DNA of 8,515 nt from Kangiellaceae bacterium (lineage in GTDB: Bacteria > Pseudomonadota > Gammaproteobacteria > Enterobacterales > Kangiellaceae), in contig JAUUYO010000153.1 in NCBI GenBank assembly GCA_030590405.1, positions 1 through 8,515 of the forward strand. The letters run 5' to 3'. Position numbers and translations under genes: made by a program. The first letter of the stretch is position 1. Every line of letters begins with the position of its first letter. Shown one piece after another: positions 1-6,812 of the stretch. The notes beneath the pieces are model-generated. The model worked only from the letters and a program-made list of their open reading frames with translations. It was not told where the DNA came from and did not search any database.

Positions 1-774
1 GAGACCCGCAAAAACAACGAGCAGAATTGGATAGGTCAGTGATAAATGAATCATCAATGTCACAGCAACCAGGATGAAATATACGGCTAAGTTCATGATC
101 GCATCTAATCCTGTAGAATAGACCACCGTACTCATAATACAGAAAACACCGTAAGGCGCTATATGCATAATGATAGTAACCAGTTTTAATATTACTTCAT
201 TCATAGACTCAAAAAAGGCTGCTATTTGTTGGCCTTTTTCACCTTCTCTAGAAATTGCTATACCTAAAAGAATTGCAAAAACAATGACTTGCAGCATGTT
301 TCCGCCAGACAATGCTTTGAATGGATTGCTCGGAACAAGACCGCTAAACACCGCGGACAGTGGAGGAGCTTCTTTTGGAACATAGTCTTTAGCCGCAGCT
401 GCAATTTCCTCTCCTGAAATACCTGAGCCAGGTTCGAAAAAACTTGCGAATGCTAAAGCCAGAGAAATCGCGGTTGCAGTAGTGAGAAGATAAAGTGCGA
501 GACTTTTTCCTGCTAAGGGACCAAGTTTTGATGGATCTGATAACGAACAGGTGCCGCAAACAAGAGACACCAGTACAAGGGGGACAACGACCATTTTTAG
601 GGCGTTAACAAACAGGTTTTTAGCAACCGAGAAACTGCCAATCACGGTATTGTTAATAAAACTCGCTACAGTATCATTAATACCGCCAAGTCCGACTAAG
701 ATAAATCCGAAGATAAAACCGCCAAAAAGCCCTACAAAGATTTTTCCACTTAAGGACATATTTTTAAAATTCAT
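1..774 (-). CDS. Dicarboxylate/amino acid:cation symporter (DAACS family), N-terminal part, cut by the window edge
   Basis: This is an inner-membrane secondary transporter that would take up an acidic amino acid or C4-dicarboxylate with Na+ or H+. The frame is open for 258 codons to the left edge, about 60% of a usual 400-450 residue member. Visible family signatures are the helix-2 stretch NALKMVVVPLVLVSLVCG (57-74), the block SNPFKAL...MLQVIVFAILLGIA (149-173) and APYGVF (206-211). Hydrophobic helices fall near residues 9-29, 50-74, 88-112, 158-174, 195-216 and 228-254. The serine-rich hairpin 1 and the substrate-binding NMDGT-type region lie beyond the edge, so the substrate cannot be called. 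The ATG at 774 is chosen because a weak GAG lies about 10 nt upstream; the in-frame ATG at 759 has no ribosome site. It follows astB in the same direction after 220 bp. Family assignment is firm; gltP, dctA or another subtype is undecided. Confidence 0.93.
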   Translation of the reverse strand, partial: MNFKNMSLSGKIFVGLFGGFIFGFILVGLGGINDTVASFINNTVIGSFSVAKNLFVNALKMVVVPLVLVSLVCGTCSLSDPSKLGPLAGKSLALYLLTTATAISLALAFASFFEPGSGISGEEIAAAAKDYVPKEAPPLSAVFSGLVPSNPFKALSGGNMLQVIVFAILLGIAISREGEKGQQIAAFFESMNEVILKLVTIIMHIAPYGVFCIMSTVVYSTGLDAIMNLAVYFILVAVTLMIHLSLTYPILLVVFAGL

Positions 775-824
775 TATTATTGTCTCAATTATTTGAATCG
801 ATTAGATTAATTTTAATTATTATC

Positions 825-847
825 GCCTTTACTCATTTCATAAAGGC
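825..847. repeat. Short inverted repeat (7-bp stem) in the symporter leader
   Basis: GCCTTTA (825-831) and TAAAGGC (841-847) are perfect inverted repeats around a 9-nt loop. They sit 51-73 nt upstream of the symporter start. No T-run follows on either strand, so it is not a classical intrinsic terminator. It could be an operator half-site pair or an mRNA leader hairpin; it could also be chance in AT-rich DNA. Confidence 0.4.
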
Positions 848-861
848 TGGGTCCACTCGCA

Positions 862-890
862 AGAATAATGGTTAGGTAAGGACATTGCAA
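862..890 (-). promoter_or_regulatory. Weak candidate promoter for the symporter gene
   Basis: On the minus strand TTGCAA (885-890) is separated by 17 bp from TATTCT (862-867). Each hexamer matches the sigma-70 consensus at four of six positions. Transcription would start near 855 and give a leader of about 80 nt that includes the 825-847 hairpin. The match is modest, and readthrough from astB remains possible. Confidence 0.22.
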
Positions 891-901
891 TAGGAGTGAG
901 C

Positions 902-975
902 TGTAGGATGGGTGCTAATCCATCAATATTGCAGGGTAAACGACAGTCATTTGATGAGTTAGCACTCATCCTACA
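902..975. repeat. REPIN-like element: two REP-type hairpins in inverted orientation
   Basis: Two units begin with GTAG, the tetranucleotide typical of REP sequences, and each folds as a 6-bp stem with the same loop. Unit 1 (plus, 903-924) is GTAG then GATGGG-TGCTAA-TCCATC. Unit 2 (minus, 974-953) is GTAG then GATGAG-TGCTAA-CTCATC. The stems differ at two positions, and pairing is kept (G-C to A-T, and G-T wobble to G-C). The GTAG ends face outward and a 28-bp spacer (925-952) separates the units, so 902-918 and 959-975 also pair over 17 bp with one mismatch. This matches the layout of REPINs or BIMEs, which are mobilised in trans by REP-associated tyrosine transposases (RAYT). No such gene is in the window. 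It lies between astB and the symporter, where REP elements commonly sit. Neither hairpin is followed by a T-run. Confidence 0.62.
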
Positions 976-994
976 AAAAGAAGTGAAATTTATG

Positions 995-2347
995 TTATAG
1001 CTGAAATGGGTAAACCGAGTCCAAATTTAATATTTGCGTCAACTCATCCAGCGCAGTACGAGACTCAACTAATAACTGAGGATCAGCCAAATCACTTTCA
1101 GACAACGAATCACGGTAATGTTTTTCTACCCAGTTATTCAGAGTGCCAAAAAGCGCATCATTGATGTAAACCGCCTGATTACTGGCATTCATTTCAGACT
1201 CTGACAAAACGACCCTTTGCCGCAAACAAGCCGGTCCACCGCCGTTTTGCATACTTTGTTTCACATCATATATTTCAACTTTGCTGATTGGATTATCGCC
1301 AGCAATTACCGAATCCAGATAAGCCTTAACATTGGCATTTTCGCGACATTCTCCGGGCGCGATGATCGCCATAGTACCATCGGTAAGCGTGACTAACTGG
1401 CTATTAAACAAGTAGGTATGCACCGCATCAAAAATACTGACTGAGGATTCAGGCACCTTGATAAAATGCATCGGCGATTCACCAAAGGCTGTTTGTAAGT
1501 CGTCGATCACTTTATCTGAATTCAAAAAAGCGGTTTCATGGTAAAACAGGCAATCCTGATTGCCGACGGCAATTACATCGTTATGGAACACACCTGCGTC
1601 GATCACATCAGGATTTTGCTGGGCAAACACCGTTTTGTTTTTGTTTAATTGGTGCAAACGCGCAATCGCTTGAGAGGCTTCAAAGGTTTGCCTGGCTGGA
1701 TATTTCTTTGGGAATAGTTTGCTATTATCAAAGGCATATTTACCAAATACAAAAAACTCAACCCCTTGCTCGCCGTAAGATTGGCAAAAACGAGTATGAT
1801 TGGCCGCGCCTTCATCACCAAAGTGATCGCCCATGGGTAAGGCTTCATGATGAGAGAAATACTCGCTGTTAGTAAAAATCGCTTCTAAAACACGGGATGT
1901 TGTCGGCGCCTCAATCGAGCGATGAAATTTATTCGACAGGTTAGCCGCAGTAAAATGCACTTTACGGTCCTGGGTATCACTACTGGGTGAAATGGTGCAA
2001 GCGTTAGCTGTCCACATGCTGGATGCTGAGCAAGTCGCTGCAAATACAGAAGGTGCTTCTTTAGCAGCGCGAGTGATCACTTGCTCATCGCTGCCACTAA
2101 ACCCCAATTGGCGTAATACATGAACATCAGGTCTTTCTAACGGCGGTAGTACCGCCTGTTTTAGGCCCATATCTGATAAGGCCTTCATTTTGGCGAGACC
2201 TTGCAATGCACCTTGCTTGGGGTTGGAGGCTTGAGCTGCATTTTTTAGTGATGCAACATTGCCAACTGATAAACCAGCATAGTTATGAGTAGGACCGACC
2301 AGGCCATCGAAATTGACTTCAAATGTGTTTTGACTGTTTGTATTCAT
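995..2347 (-). CDS. astB: N-succinylarginine dihydrolase
   Basis: Cytosolic enzyme of the arginine succinyltransferase (AST) pathway. It converts N2-succinyl-L-arginine plus two waters to N2-succinyl-L-ornithine, two ammonia and CO2, the second step of arginine catabolism to glutamate and succinate. The 450 residues match the family length (E. coli 447). The N-terminal signature NFDGLVGPTHNYAGLS spans residues 12-27. By position and motif the pentein-type catalytic residues are Glu179 (in FGDEGAANH), His255 (in GVFHNDV) and Cys374 (in GGGPACLRQR), corresponding to E. coli Glu174, His248 and Cys365. All three are present, so the enzyme should be active. The ATG at 2347 has AGGA about 8 nt upstream. 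The rest of the AST pathway (astA, astC, astD, astE) is not in the window. A candidate promoter lies at 2452-2479, and tesA lies upstream in the same direction but 191 bp away. Confidence 0.97.
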   Translation of the reverse strand: MNTNSQNTFEVNFDGLVGPTHNYAGLSVGNVASLKNAAQASNPKQGALQGLAKMKALSDMGLKQAVLPPLERPDVHVLRQLGFSGSDEQVITRAAKEAPSVFAATCSASSMWTANACTISPSSDTQDRKVHFTAANLSNKFHRSIEAPTTSRVLEAIFTNSEYFSHHEALPMGDHFGDEGAANHTRFCQSYGEQGVEFFVFGKYAFDNSKLFPKKYPARQTFEASQAIARLHQLNKNKTVFAQQNPDVIDAGVFHNDVIAVGNQDCLFYHETAFLNSDKVIDDLQTAFGESPMHFIKVPESSVSIFDAVHTYLFNSQLVTLTDGTMAIIAPGECRENANVKAYLDSVIAGDNPISKVEIYDVKQSMQNGGGPACLRQRVVLSESEMNASNQAVYINDALFGTLNNWVEKHYRDSLSESDLADPQLLVESRTALDELTQILNLDSVYPFQL

Positions 2348-2389
2348 AAGAGTATTCCTATTAATAAACTAATAAAAAAGACCCTTACT

Positions 2390-2411
2390 TTGATAATTAG
2401 AGAATTATTAA
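2390..2411. promoter_or_regulatory. AT-rich imperfect palindrome in the astB leader
   Basis: TTGATAATTA (2390-2399) and GAATTATTAA (2402-2411) are inverted repeats matching at 8 of 10 positions around a 2-bp centre. It lies about 45-65 bp upstream of the astB start and downstream of the predicted transcription start. Its size suits an operator for a dimeric repressor. It does not carry the TGAAT...ATTCA halves of an ArgR box. In such AT-rich DNA chance is a real alternative. Confidence 0.28.
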
Positions 2412-2447
2412 TTGGAGAGAAGGGGAGATCCACATAATAAATCTGGC

Positions 2448-2458
2448 GGATATTATCC
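2448..2458. promoter_or_regulatory. Perfect 5+1+5 palindrome over the astB -10 element
   Basis: GGATA-T-TATCC on the plus strand is perfectly symmetric around one base and covers the whole predicted -10 hexamer of astB (2452-2457). A protein bound here would block RNA polymerase. It is short, and part of the symmetry comes from the -10 sequence itself. Confidence 0.25.
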
Positions 2459-2479
2459 TTTAGTTTAGTTTGATTTCAA
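2452..2479 (-). promoter_or_regulatory. Candidate sigma-70 promoter of astB
   Basis: On the minus strand TTGAAA (2474-2479, five of six consensus bases) is followed after 16 bp by GATAAT (2452-2457, five of six). Initiation would be near 2445, giving a leader of about 98 nt to the astB ATG. No sigma-54 GG-N10-GC core was found here, although the E. coli ast operon uses sigma-54. A pyrimidine tract (minus strand, about 2428-2414) lies in the leader. Confidence 0.45.
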
Positions 2480-2538
2480 AGTAGCAAAGCAATAATTTTT
2501 GATTTCGTTTTTTGGTCGGATATTTATGTCGATCAGGG

Positions 2539-3174
2539 CTAATTTGTTTTTAACAACGGCAAGAGATAAGGGAGCACATTATTAACAATGACGATTTGGC
2601 CTTTTTCATTGGGATGTAATCCATCTTTTTGCATAAACTCTGGATTGGTGGCCACTCCTTCCAGAATAAACGGAATTAAACTGACCTTGTCCATTTTGGC
2701 TAAATCGGTAAAAATCTGGTCAAACTTGCGGGTATAGGTTCTACCATAATTTGGTGGCATATGGATCCCAGCTAACAACACGGAGGCATTGGCTTGCTGG
2801 CTTATTATTATCATGTTGGTCAAATTTTGCCGGGTAGTGGTTAAATCGTAACCCCGAAGACCATCGTTAGCGCCAAGTTCCAGAATAACGATATCTGGCT
2901 TTGTTTTAGTCATTTGTGACTGGAATCGAGTAACACCGCCAGCAGATGTTTCACCGCTGATACTGGCGTTTGCAATGTTGACATTAGTGATCTCGCTATC
3001 CTGCTGCTTTTTTTGCAGCTCTTGTTTTAGTAAATTGACCCAGCCCTTGTCGCTGGGAATATTGTAGGCCGCACTCAGGCTATCGCCAAAAACAAGAATG
3101 TTTTTATTGGCTGACAAGCCAAATTGACTGGATAATAACAATATCAAGAAAATCAGTATGTTGGATATTTTCAT
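2539..3174 (-). CDS. tesA: Periplasmic SGNH esterase / acyl-CoA thioesterase I (arylesterase)
   Basis: A multifunctional lipolytic hydrolase (thioesterase I, lysophospholipase L1, arylesterase) of the SGNH/GDSL superfamily. The 211 residues fit the family (E. coli 208). Residues 1-22 form a signal peptide: basic start, hydrophobic core, cleavage likely after LSA, so it acts in the periplasm. The four blocks are complete: GDSLS with nucleophile Ser32, oxyanion Gly74 (in SISGETS), Asn103 (in LGAND), and DGLH with Asp184 and His187. The ATG at 3174 is the only possible start before an in-frame TAG about 36 nt upstream; its ribosome site is weak (AGAG about 10 nt away). It is divergent from ybbA across 226 bp, as in E. 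coli, which suggests a functional link with YbbAP. On its own side of that gap a TTGACT box (3278-3283, minus) is visible but no convincing -10. No intrinsic terminator was found downstream. Confidence 0.95.
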   Translation of the reverse strand: MKISNILIFLILLLSSQFGLSANKNILVFGDSLSAAYNIPSDKGWVNLLKQELQKKQQDSEITNVNIANASISGETSAGGVTRFQSQMTKTKPDIVILELGANDGLRGYDLTTTRQNLTNMIIISQQANASVLLAGIHMPPNYGRTYTRKFDQIFTDLAKMDKVSLIPFILEGVATNPEFMQKDGLHPNEKGQIVIVNNVLPYLLPLLKTN

Positions 3175-3333
3175 TGTTGGTGTGCTCTGACCAAATTCCT
3201 GTTCAGACTAGCATAACTGACAGGGGAGATGCTATCGACTGATCACTTTGAAAATACCAAGTTACAAACTAGTCGAAAGTCAATTAATGTTTGGCTCATT
3301 GATTCAGGATAAATTTGCTTACAAATGCTCCGC

Positions 3334-3362
3334 TTGAAATCTAATCAGAAACTCTAAATAAT
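3334..3362 (+). promoter_or_regulatory. Candidate sigma-70 promoter of ybbA-ybbP
   Basis: TTGAAA (3334-3339, five of six) and AATAAT (3357-3362, five of six) are spaced by the optimal 17 bp. Initiation would be near 3369, leaving a leader of about 32 nt before the ybbA ATG. It lies in the region shared with the divergent tesA gene. Confidence 0.45.
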
Positions 3363-3400
3363 AGTCGAATCTATTTCTCCCGCCCATATTCGAGTAAACA

Positions 3401-4120
3401 ATGCTAAAAGCGATTAATTTGTGTAAGCGTGTCACCATTTCCGACACCGATTTAACCATATTAAAACACGTATCTTTCGAGCTGGAAGAAGGTAAAAGTC
3501 TGGCTATTATCGGTGAATCCGGTTCAGGAAAAACCACGCTTTTAGGCCTGCTTGCAGGATTGGATAAACCGAGTAGCGGCGAAGTGTGGTTAGCATCACA
3601 ATCTATTTTTGCGCTTAGCGAAGAGCAGCGAGCCTTGTCTCGAAAGGAAAATCTGGGTTTTATCTTTCAGAGTTTTCAATTGATTGACGGTTTAACCGCG
3701 TTAGAAAATGTGATGATGCCTTTGGAGCTAAAAGGTGATCGACAAGCAAAAACTAAAGCTATTGCTATGCTAGACAAGGTGGGTTTGTCTCATCGACTCA
3801 ATCATTTTTCTAATCAGCTTTCCGGTGGCGAGCAACAACGAGTGGCGATCGCTCGCGCGTTTGTGTCTGAGCCTAAATTATTATTGGCGGATGAGCCGAC
3901 CGGTAATCTGGATACCAAGACCGGACAAAAAGTCGTTGATTTGATGTTTGAACTCAACAAAGCGTCTAATGCGACTATGATTTTGGTGACCCATGATCAT
4001 CATCTTGCCGAGCGATGTGATAATTCAATCACTTTGAGCGCGGGTGAAGTAATCGAAAATTCGATGCAGTCTGGTTCTGCGCTTAACGCAGGGAGCGCAT
4101 CTTCTGGTGATAACCTATGA
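3401..4120 (+). CDS. ybbA: ABC transporter ATP-binding protein YbbA
   Basis: Cytoplasmic ATPase partner of the YbbP permease, close to the LolD/MacB ATPase group. All nucleotide-binding motifs are intact in 239 residues: Walker A GESGSGKTT (38-46, Lys44), Q-loop Gln90 (in FIFQSFQ), signature LSGGEQQR (140-147), Walker B LLLADE (160-165, catalytic Glu165), D-loop GNLD (168-171) and H-switch His198 (in VTHD). FQSFQLIDGLTALENVMMPLEL after the Q-loop is split as FQSFQL (89-94) and LTALENVMMPLEL (98-110), typical of this group. The ATG at 3401 is fixed by an in-frame TAA two codons upstream; the ribosome site is weak (GAG about 7 nt away). About 18 C-terminal residues (222-239) are rich in Ser, Gly, Ala and Asn and look unstructured, making it somewhat longer than E. 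coli YbbA. The stop overlaps the ybbP start as ATGA, so the two are translationally coupled. Confidence 0.95.
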   Translation: MLKAINLCKRVTISDTDLTILKHVSFELEEGKSLAIIGESGSGKTTLLGLLAGLDKPSSGEVWLASQSIFALSEEQRALSRKENLGFIFQSFQLIDGLTALENVMMPLELKGDRQAKTKAIAMLDKVGLSHRLNHFSNQLSGGEQQRVAIARAFVSEPKLLLADEPTGNLDTKTGQKVVDLMFELNKASNATMILVTHDHHLAERCDNSITLSAGEVIENSMQSGSALNAGSASSGDNL

Positions 4121-6696
4121 TCAGCAAGCGGTTATTACTTTCTATTGCATTGCGAATTTTTCGGCGGGATTGGCGGCGAGGCGATCTGCTTAACTTAATC
4201 TTTGCGATGGCAATTGCGATGGCTTCGGTGAGCGTGATTTATTTGATTATTGATCGGGTTGAATCTGCCACTAACCAGCAGGCCTCACAAGTGCTTGGTG
4301 CCGATCTGGTGATTACGTCGCCAAAACCAGTCGATGTCAACTGGTTAGATAAAGCCAGTCAACAAGATTTAACCCGTGCCGAAATCGTCGAATTTGTTAG
4401 TGTTTTATCTGCTAATGACCAATTGCAACTGTCTGCAGTTAAAGCTATTTCTGATAATTATCCATTAAAAGGCCGAATTGAAATTGCCGATACGCCATAC
4501 GATGAAGCACGAGTAGTTTCTGGCCATCCTGATAAAGGGCGGATCTGGATCGAGCCAAGAATTTTGTCCGTGCTTAACGCCCAAAAGGGACAAAAGCTGG
4601 AGTTAGGTTATACCGATCTTAAAATAGACGGGACTATTATGTTGCAACCAGGGCAAGGCTCAACCCTTTTTAATATTGCTCCGACCGCGATTATTGGTTT
4701 GCAGGATTTAGCCGCGACTAAAGTGATCCAGCCTGGCAGCCGGGTTAACTATCGCTATTTATTTATTGGCGATAAACAAAACATTGCGGCGTTTGAGCAA
4801 TGGATCAAACCTCAATTAAATACCAGTCAAAGATTGGTGACGATATTTGATGAATCGCCAATGGCTGGCTCGGCGATATCCAGAAGTAAAAAATATATTA
4901 GTCTTTCTGGACTGTTAACTCTGATTTTATTGGGGGTGGCGATCGCTATGTCGGCCAATCGTTATGCCACCCGGCAGTTTGATATGAGTGCGCTGATGCG
5001 CTGTTTTGGGATGAATAATAATCAGGTACTCAGTATCTTTTTGATCATTTTATTAATGGTTAGTTTAGTTGGGATCGGTATCGGCGCATTACTCGGTTTA
5101 GTTTTTCAATCATTTATGGTGAATTGGCTGGCGGAGCTTTTTGGCGAGAACTTACCTCCGGCTGATATTTCAGTGTTGTTATTACCTATGTTGACCTCGT
5201 TTATTTTATTACTGGGTTTTGCCATGCCTTCATTAATTCAATTGAAAAGCGTGCCACCCATGAGAGTGTTAAGGCGTCAATTAGAGCCGATGAAAGCCAG
5301 CGCCTGGTCAATTTATGGTTTAGCTGCGATTTCCATGATTGCGGTGATGTATGTCCAAATGCAGGACATCAAATTACTCGCCAGTGTATTTGCCGGATTG
5401 GCTTTTATGGCCGCTATTTTTGCGCTGCTATCTAAACTTTTCACCTTGTTAATTCGTCGATTAAGTGTTTCAAAAAATGCCGCAGTTAATTATAGTTTGA
5501 GACAGTTGGATGCAAATAAAGGAGTGACCATGCTGCATTTATTAGCCTTTAGCACCACGGTTTTTGTGATCGCACTGGTGGTGATTGTGCGAACTGAGTT
5601 AATGAGTAAATGGCAACAGAGTCTAGGCGAGGATGCGCCCAATCATTTTATGGTGAATATTGCGGCATCTGAGGCGCCTGAAGTAGAACAATTTTTAAAC
5701 AGTCATCAGATCAAGTCGACAGAAACCTATCCGATGGTGCGTGGCAGAGTGGTGCAAATCAATCATCAGGATATTAAAGACGTTCTATCAGAAAAAGCTT
5801 TGCAACATAACTCCCTCAAGCGTGAACTCAACATGACCTGGACGGCGGCTCTGCCGAAAGGAAATAAAGTGGTTGCTGGTCAGTGGAGTTGGCCTGATCT
5901 GGGTTTACCTGATTTTGCTTCACCAGATATGGGTTCACAAAGCAACCGCCCTGAAGCTAAGCCAGTGTCAGAGGTGGGTGGTTTAAAACCAACCGCAACA
6001 ATATCCATCGAAGATAAAATGGCCGAAACACTGGGATTAGAGCTTGGTGATAGCCTGACATTTAAAGTGGGAGATGAAAGCTGGAGTGCCCAAATAACCA
6101 GTTTTCGATCGATCGACTGGCAGACCTTTACCCCTAATTTTTATATTATTGCCAATCCAGGCTCCCTGGATTCTTTTGCGCCAACTTATATTAACTCCTT
6201 TTATCTAGCCAAAGATAAAAAGAAACTGGTGGCAGATTTAACTAATCAACATCCTACCGCAATTATTATTGAACTCGACAGGATCTTTGAGGAAATCAGA
6301 CAAATCATTAACAAAGTCAGTTCAGCCATCGAGCTTATTATGGTGTTTGTGGTCGGTGCGGGTTTTGCGTTACTGTGGGCGGCGATGGAACACACATTTT
6401 CGCAAAAGTTACATCAGTCAGCAATTTTAAGGACGTTAGGCGCAAGTCGTCGGTTTATCGCGACAAGTTTCAGGTTTGAGTTTTTATGGCTGGCTATTTT
6501 GTCATCCTTTGTGGCGATCAGTTGTATCGAGTTGGTGAGTTATTTTTTGTATCGGCAGATATTTAATATCGAATTTGAGTTTCATTTTGCGCTTTGGTGG
6601 CAGTTGCCAGCTGGGTTATTTTTGATGATGATGCTGGCATCATGGCGCGGAGTTAATCGAGTCACCACCCCTGCGCCGCTTAGCTTGTTGAAGTGA
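4117..6696 (+). CDS. ybbP: FtsX-family ABC transporter permease YbbP
   Basis: Inner-membrane permease of the type VII (MacB/LolCE/FtsX) ABC superfamily, the partner of YbbA. Ten hydrophobic segments are visible near residues 25-45, 260-280, 303-330, 352-373, 397-412, 420-445, 471-492, 736-757, 787-812 and 828-842. The first large periplasmic domain spans about 46-255 and the second about 495-735. FtsX cores occupy about 260-380 and 735-850; the second includes LRTLGASRRF (771-780), a coupling-helix type motif. The 859 residues exceed E. coli YbbP (804). Part of the excess is a Pro/Ser/Asp-rich stretch at about 591-627, between WTAALPKGNKVVAGQW and the ISIEDKMAETLGLELGDSLTF region (630-649), which are adjacent in E. 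coli as I remember it. The start overlaps the ybbA stop. With divergent tesA it likely forms a system that moves hydrophobic molecules out of the membrane for hydrolysis; the substrate is unknown from sequence. Confidence 0.94.
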   Translation: MISKRLLLSIALRIFRRDWRRGDLLNLIFAMAIAMASVSVIYLIIDRVESATNQQASQVLGADLVITSPKPVDVNWLDKASQQDLTRAEIVEFVSVLSANDQLQLSAVKAISDNYPLKGRIEIADTPYDEARVVSGHPDKGRIWIEPRILSVLNAQKGQKLELGYTDLKIDGTIMLQPGQGSTLFNIAPTAIIGLQDLAATKVIQPGSRVNYRYLFIGDKQNIAAFEQWIKPQLNTSQRLVTIFDESPMAGSAISRSKKYISLSGLLTLILLGVAIAMSANRYATRQFDMSALMRCFGMNNNQVLSIFLIILLMVSLVGIGIGALLGLVFQSFMVNWLAELFGENLPPADISVLLLPMLTSFILLLGFAMPSLIQLKSVPPMRVLRRQLEPMKASAWSIYGLAAISMIAVMYVQMQDIKLLASVFAGLAFMAAIFALLSKLFTLLIRRLSVSKNAAVNYSLRQLDANKGVTMLHLLAFSTTVFVIALVVIVRTELMSKWQQSLGEDAPNHFMVNIAASEAPEVEQFLNSHQIKSTETYPMVRGRVVQINHQDIKDVLSEKALQHNSLKRELNMTWTAALPKGNKVVAGQWSWPDLGLPDFASPDMGSQSNRPEAKPVSEVGGLKPTATISIEDKMAETLGLELGDSLTFKVGDESWSAQITSFRSIDWQTFTPNFYIIANPGSLDSFAPTYINSFYLAKDKKKLVADLTNQHPTAIIIELDRIFEEIRQIINKVSSAIELIMVFVVGAGFALLWAAMEHTFSQKLHQSAILRTLGASRRFIATSFRFEFLWLAILSSFVAISCIELVSYFLYRQIFNIEFEFHFALWWQLPAGLFLMMMLASWRGVNRVTTPAPLSLLK
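5893..5937 (+). repeat. Three degenerate 15-bp tandem repeats inside ybbP
   Basis: Units start at 5893, 5908 and 5923. They agree pairwise at 11 or 12 of 15 bases; units 1 and 3 share CC-x-GAT-x-TGGGTT-x-A. The unit is a multiple of three, so the frame is kept and it encodes PDLGL-PDFAS-PDMGS (residues 593-607). It falls in the likely YbbP insertion, which suggests that part of the insertion grew by short tandem duplication. Confidence 0.6.
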
Positions 6697-6768
6697 TGAT
6701 GTTATGACTATTTTATACAGGATAATTTATATCAAATCAGATAAAATCACAAAAAATGAAAATAATAG

Positions 6769-6799
6769 TTGACTAACACCATACAAATCATCCTAAAAT
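6769..6799 (+). promoter_or_regulatory. Candidate promoter of topA with a long spacer
   Basis: TTGACT (6769-6774, five of six) is followed after 19 bp by TAAAAT (6794-6799, five of six). Initiation would be near 6806, leaving a leader of about 93 nt. The 19-bp spacer is longer than optimal. A second -10, the perfect consensus TATAAT at 6821-6826, has no good -35 at 16-18 bp. No intrinsic terminator separates ybbP from this region, so readthrough is possible. Confidence 0.35.
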
Positions 6800-6812
6800 A
6801 AAAAGGAAAGTT

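Noticed and set aside
170..796. Two plus-strand open frames of 71 and 81 codons
   Set aside because: Both are antisense to the DAACS symporter, whose frame is continuous and carries family motifs.
903..974. Intrinsic terminators of astB or the symporter
   Set aside because: Each stem is strong enough to notice, but neither is followed by a T-run on either strand.
1645..1848. Minus-strand open frame of 67 codons
   Set aside because: Out-of-frame shadow inside astB, across the catalytic Glu179 region.
2348..2538. ArgR box or sigma-54 promoter for astB
   Set aside because: No TGAAT...ATTCA-type halves and no GG-N10-GC core could be found; a sigma-70 type pair fits better.
3202..3238. Hairpin in the tesA leader (TAGCAT with ATGCTA)
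   Set aside because: Only six paired bases around a 14-nt loop, with mismatches just outside; not distinguishable from chance.
3319..3537. Minus-strand open frame of 72 codons
   Set aside because: It is antisense to the start of ybbA, including Walker A, and covers the divergent control region. No family is recognisable.
6697..6768. Terminator after ybbP
   Set aside because: The DNA is AT-rich, but the only stem seen (GATA with TATC) is four pairs long and has no T-run.
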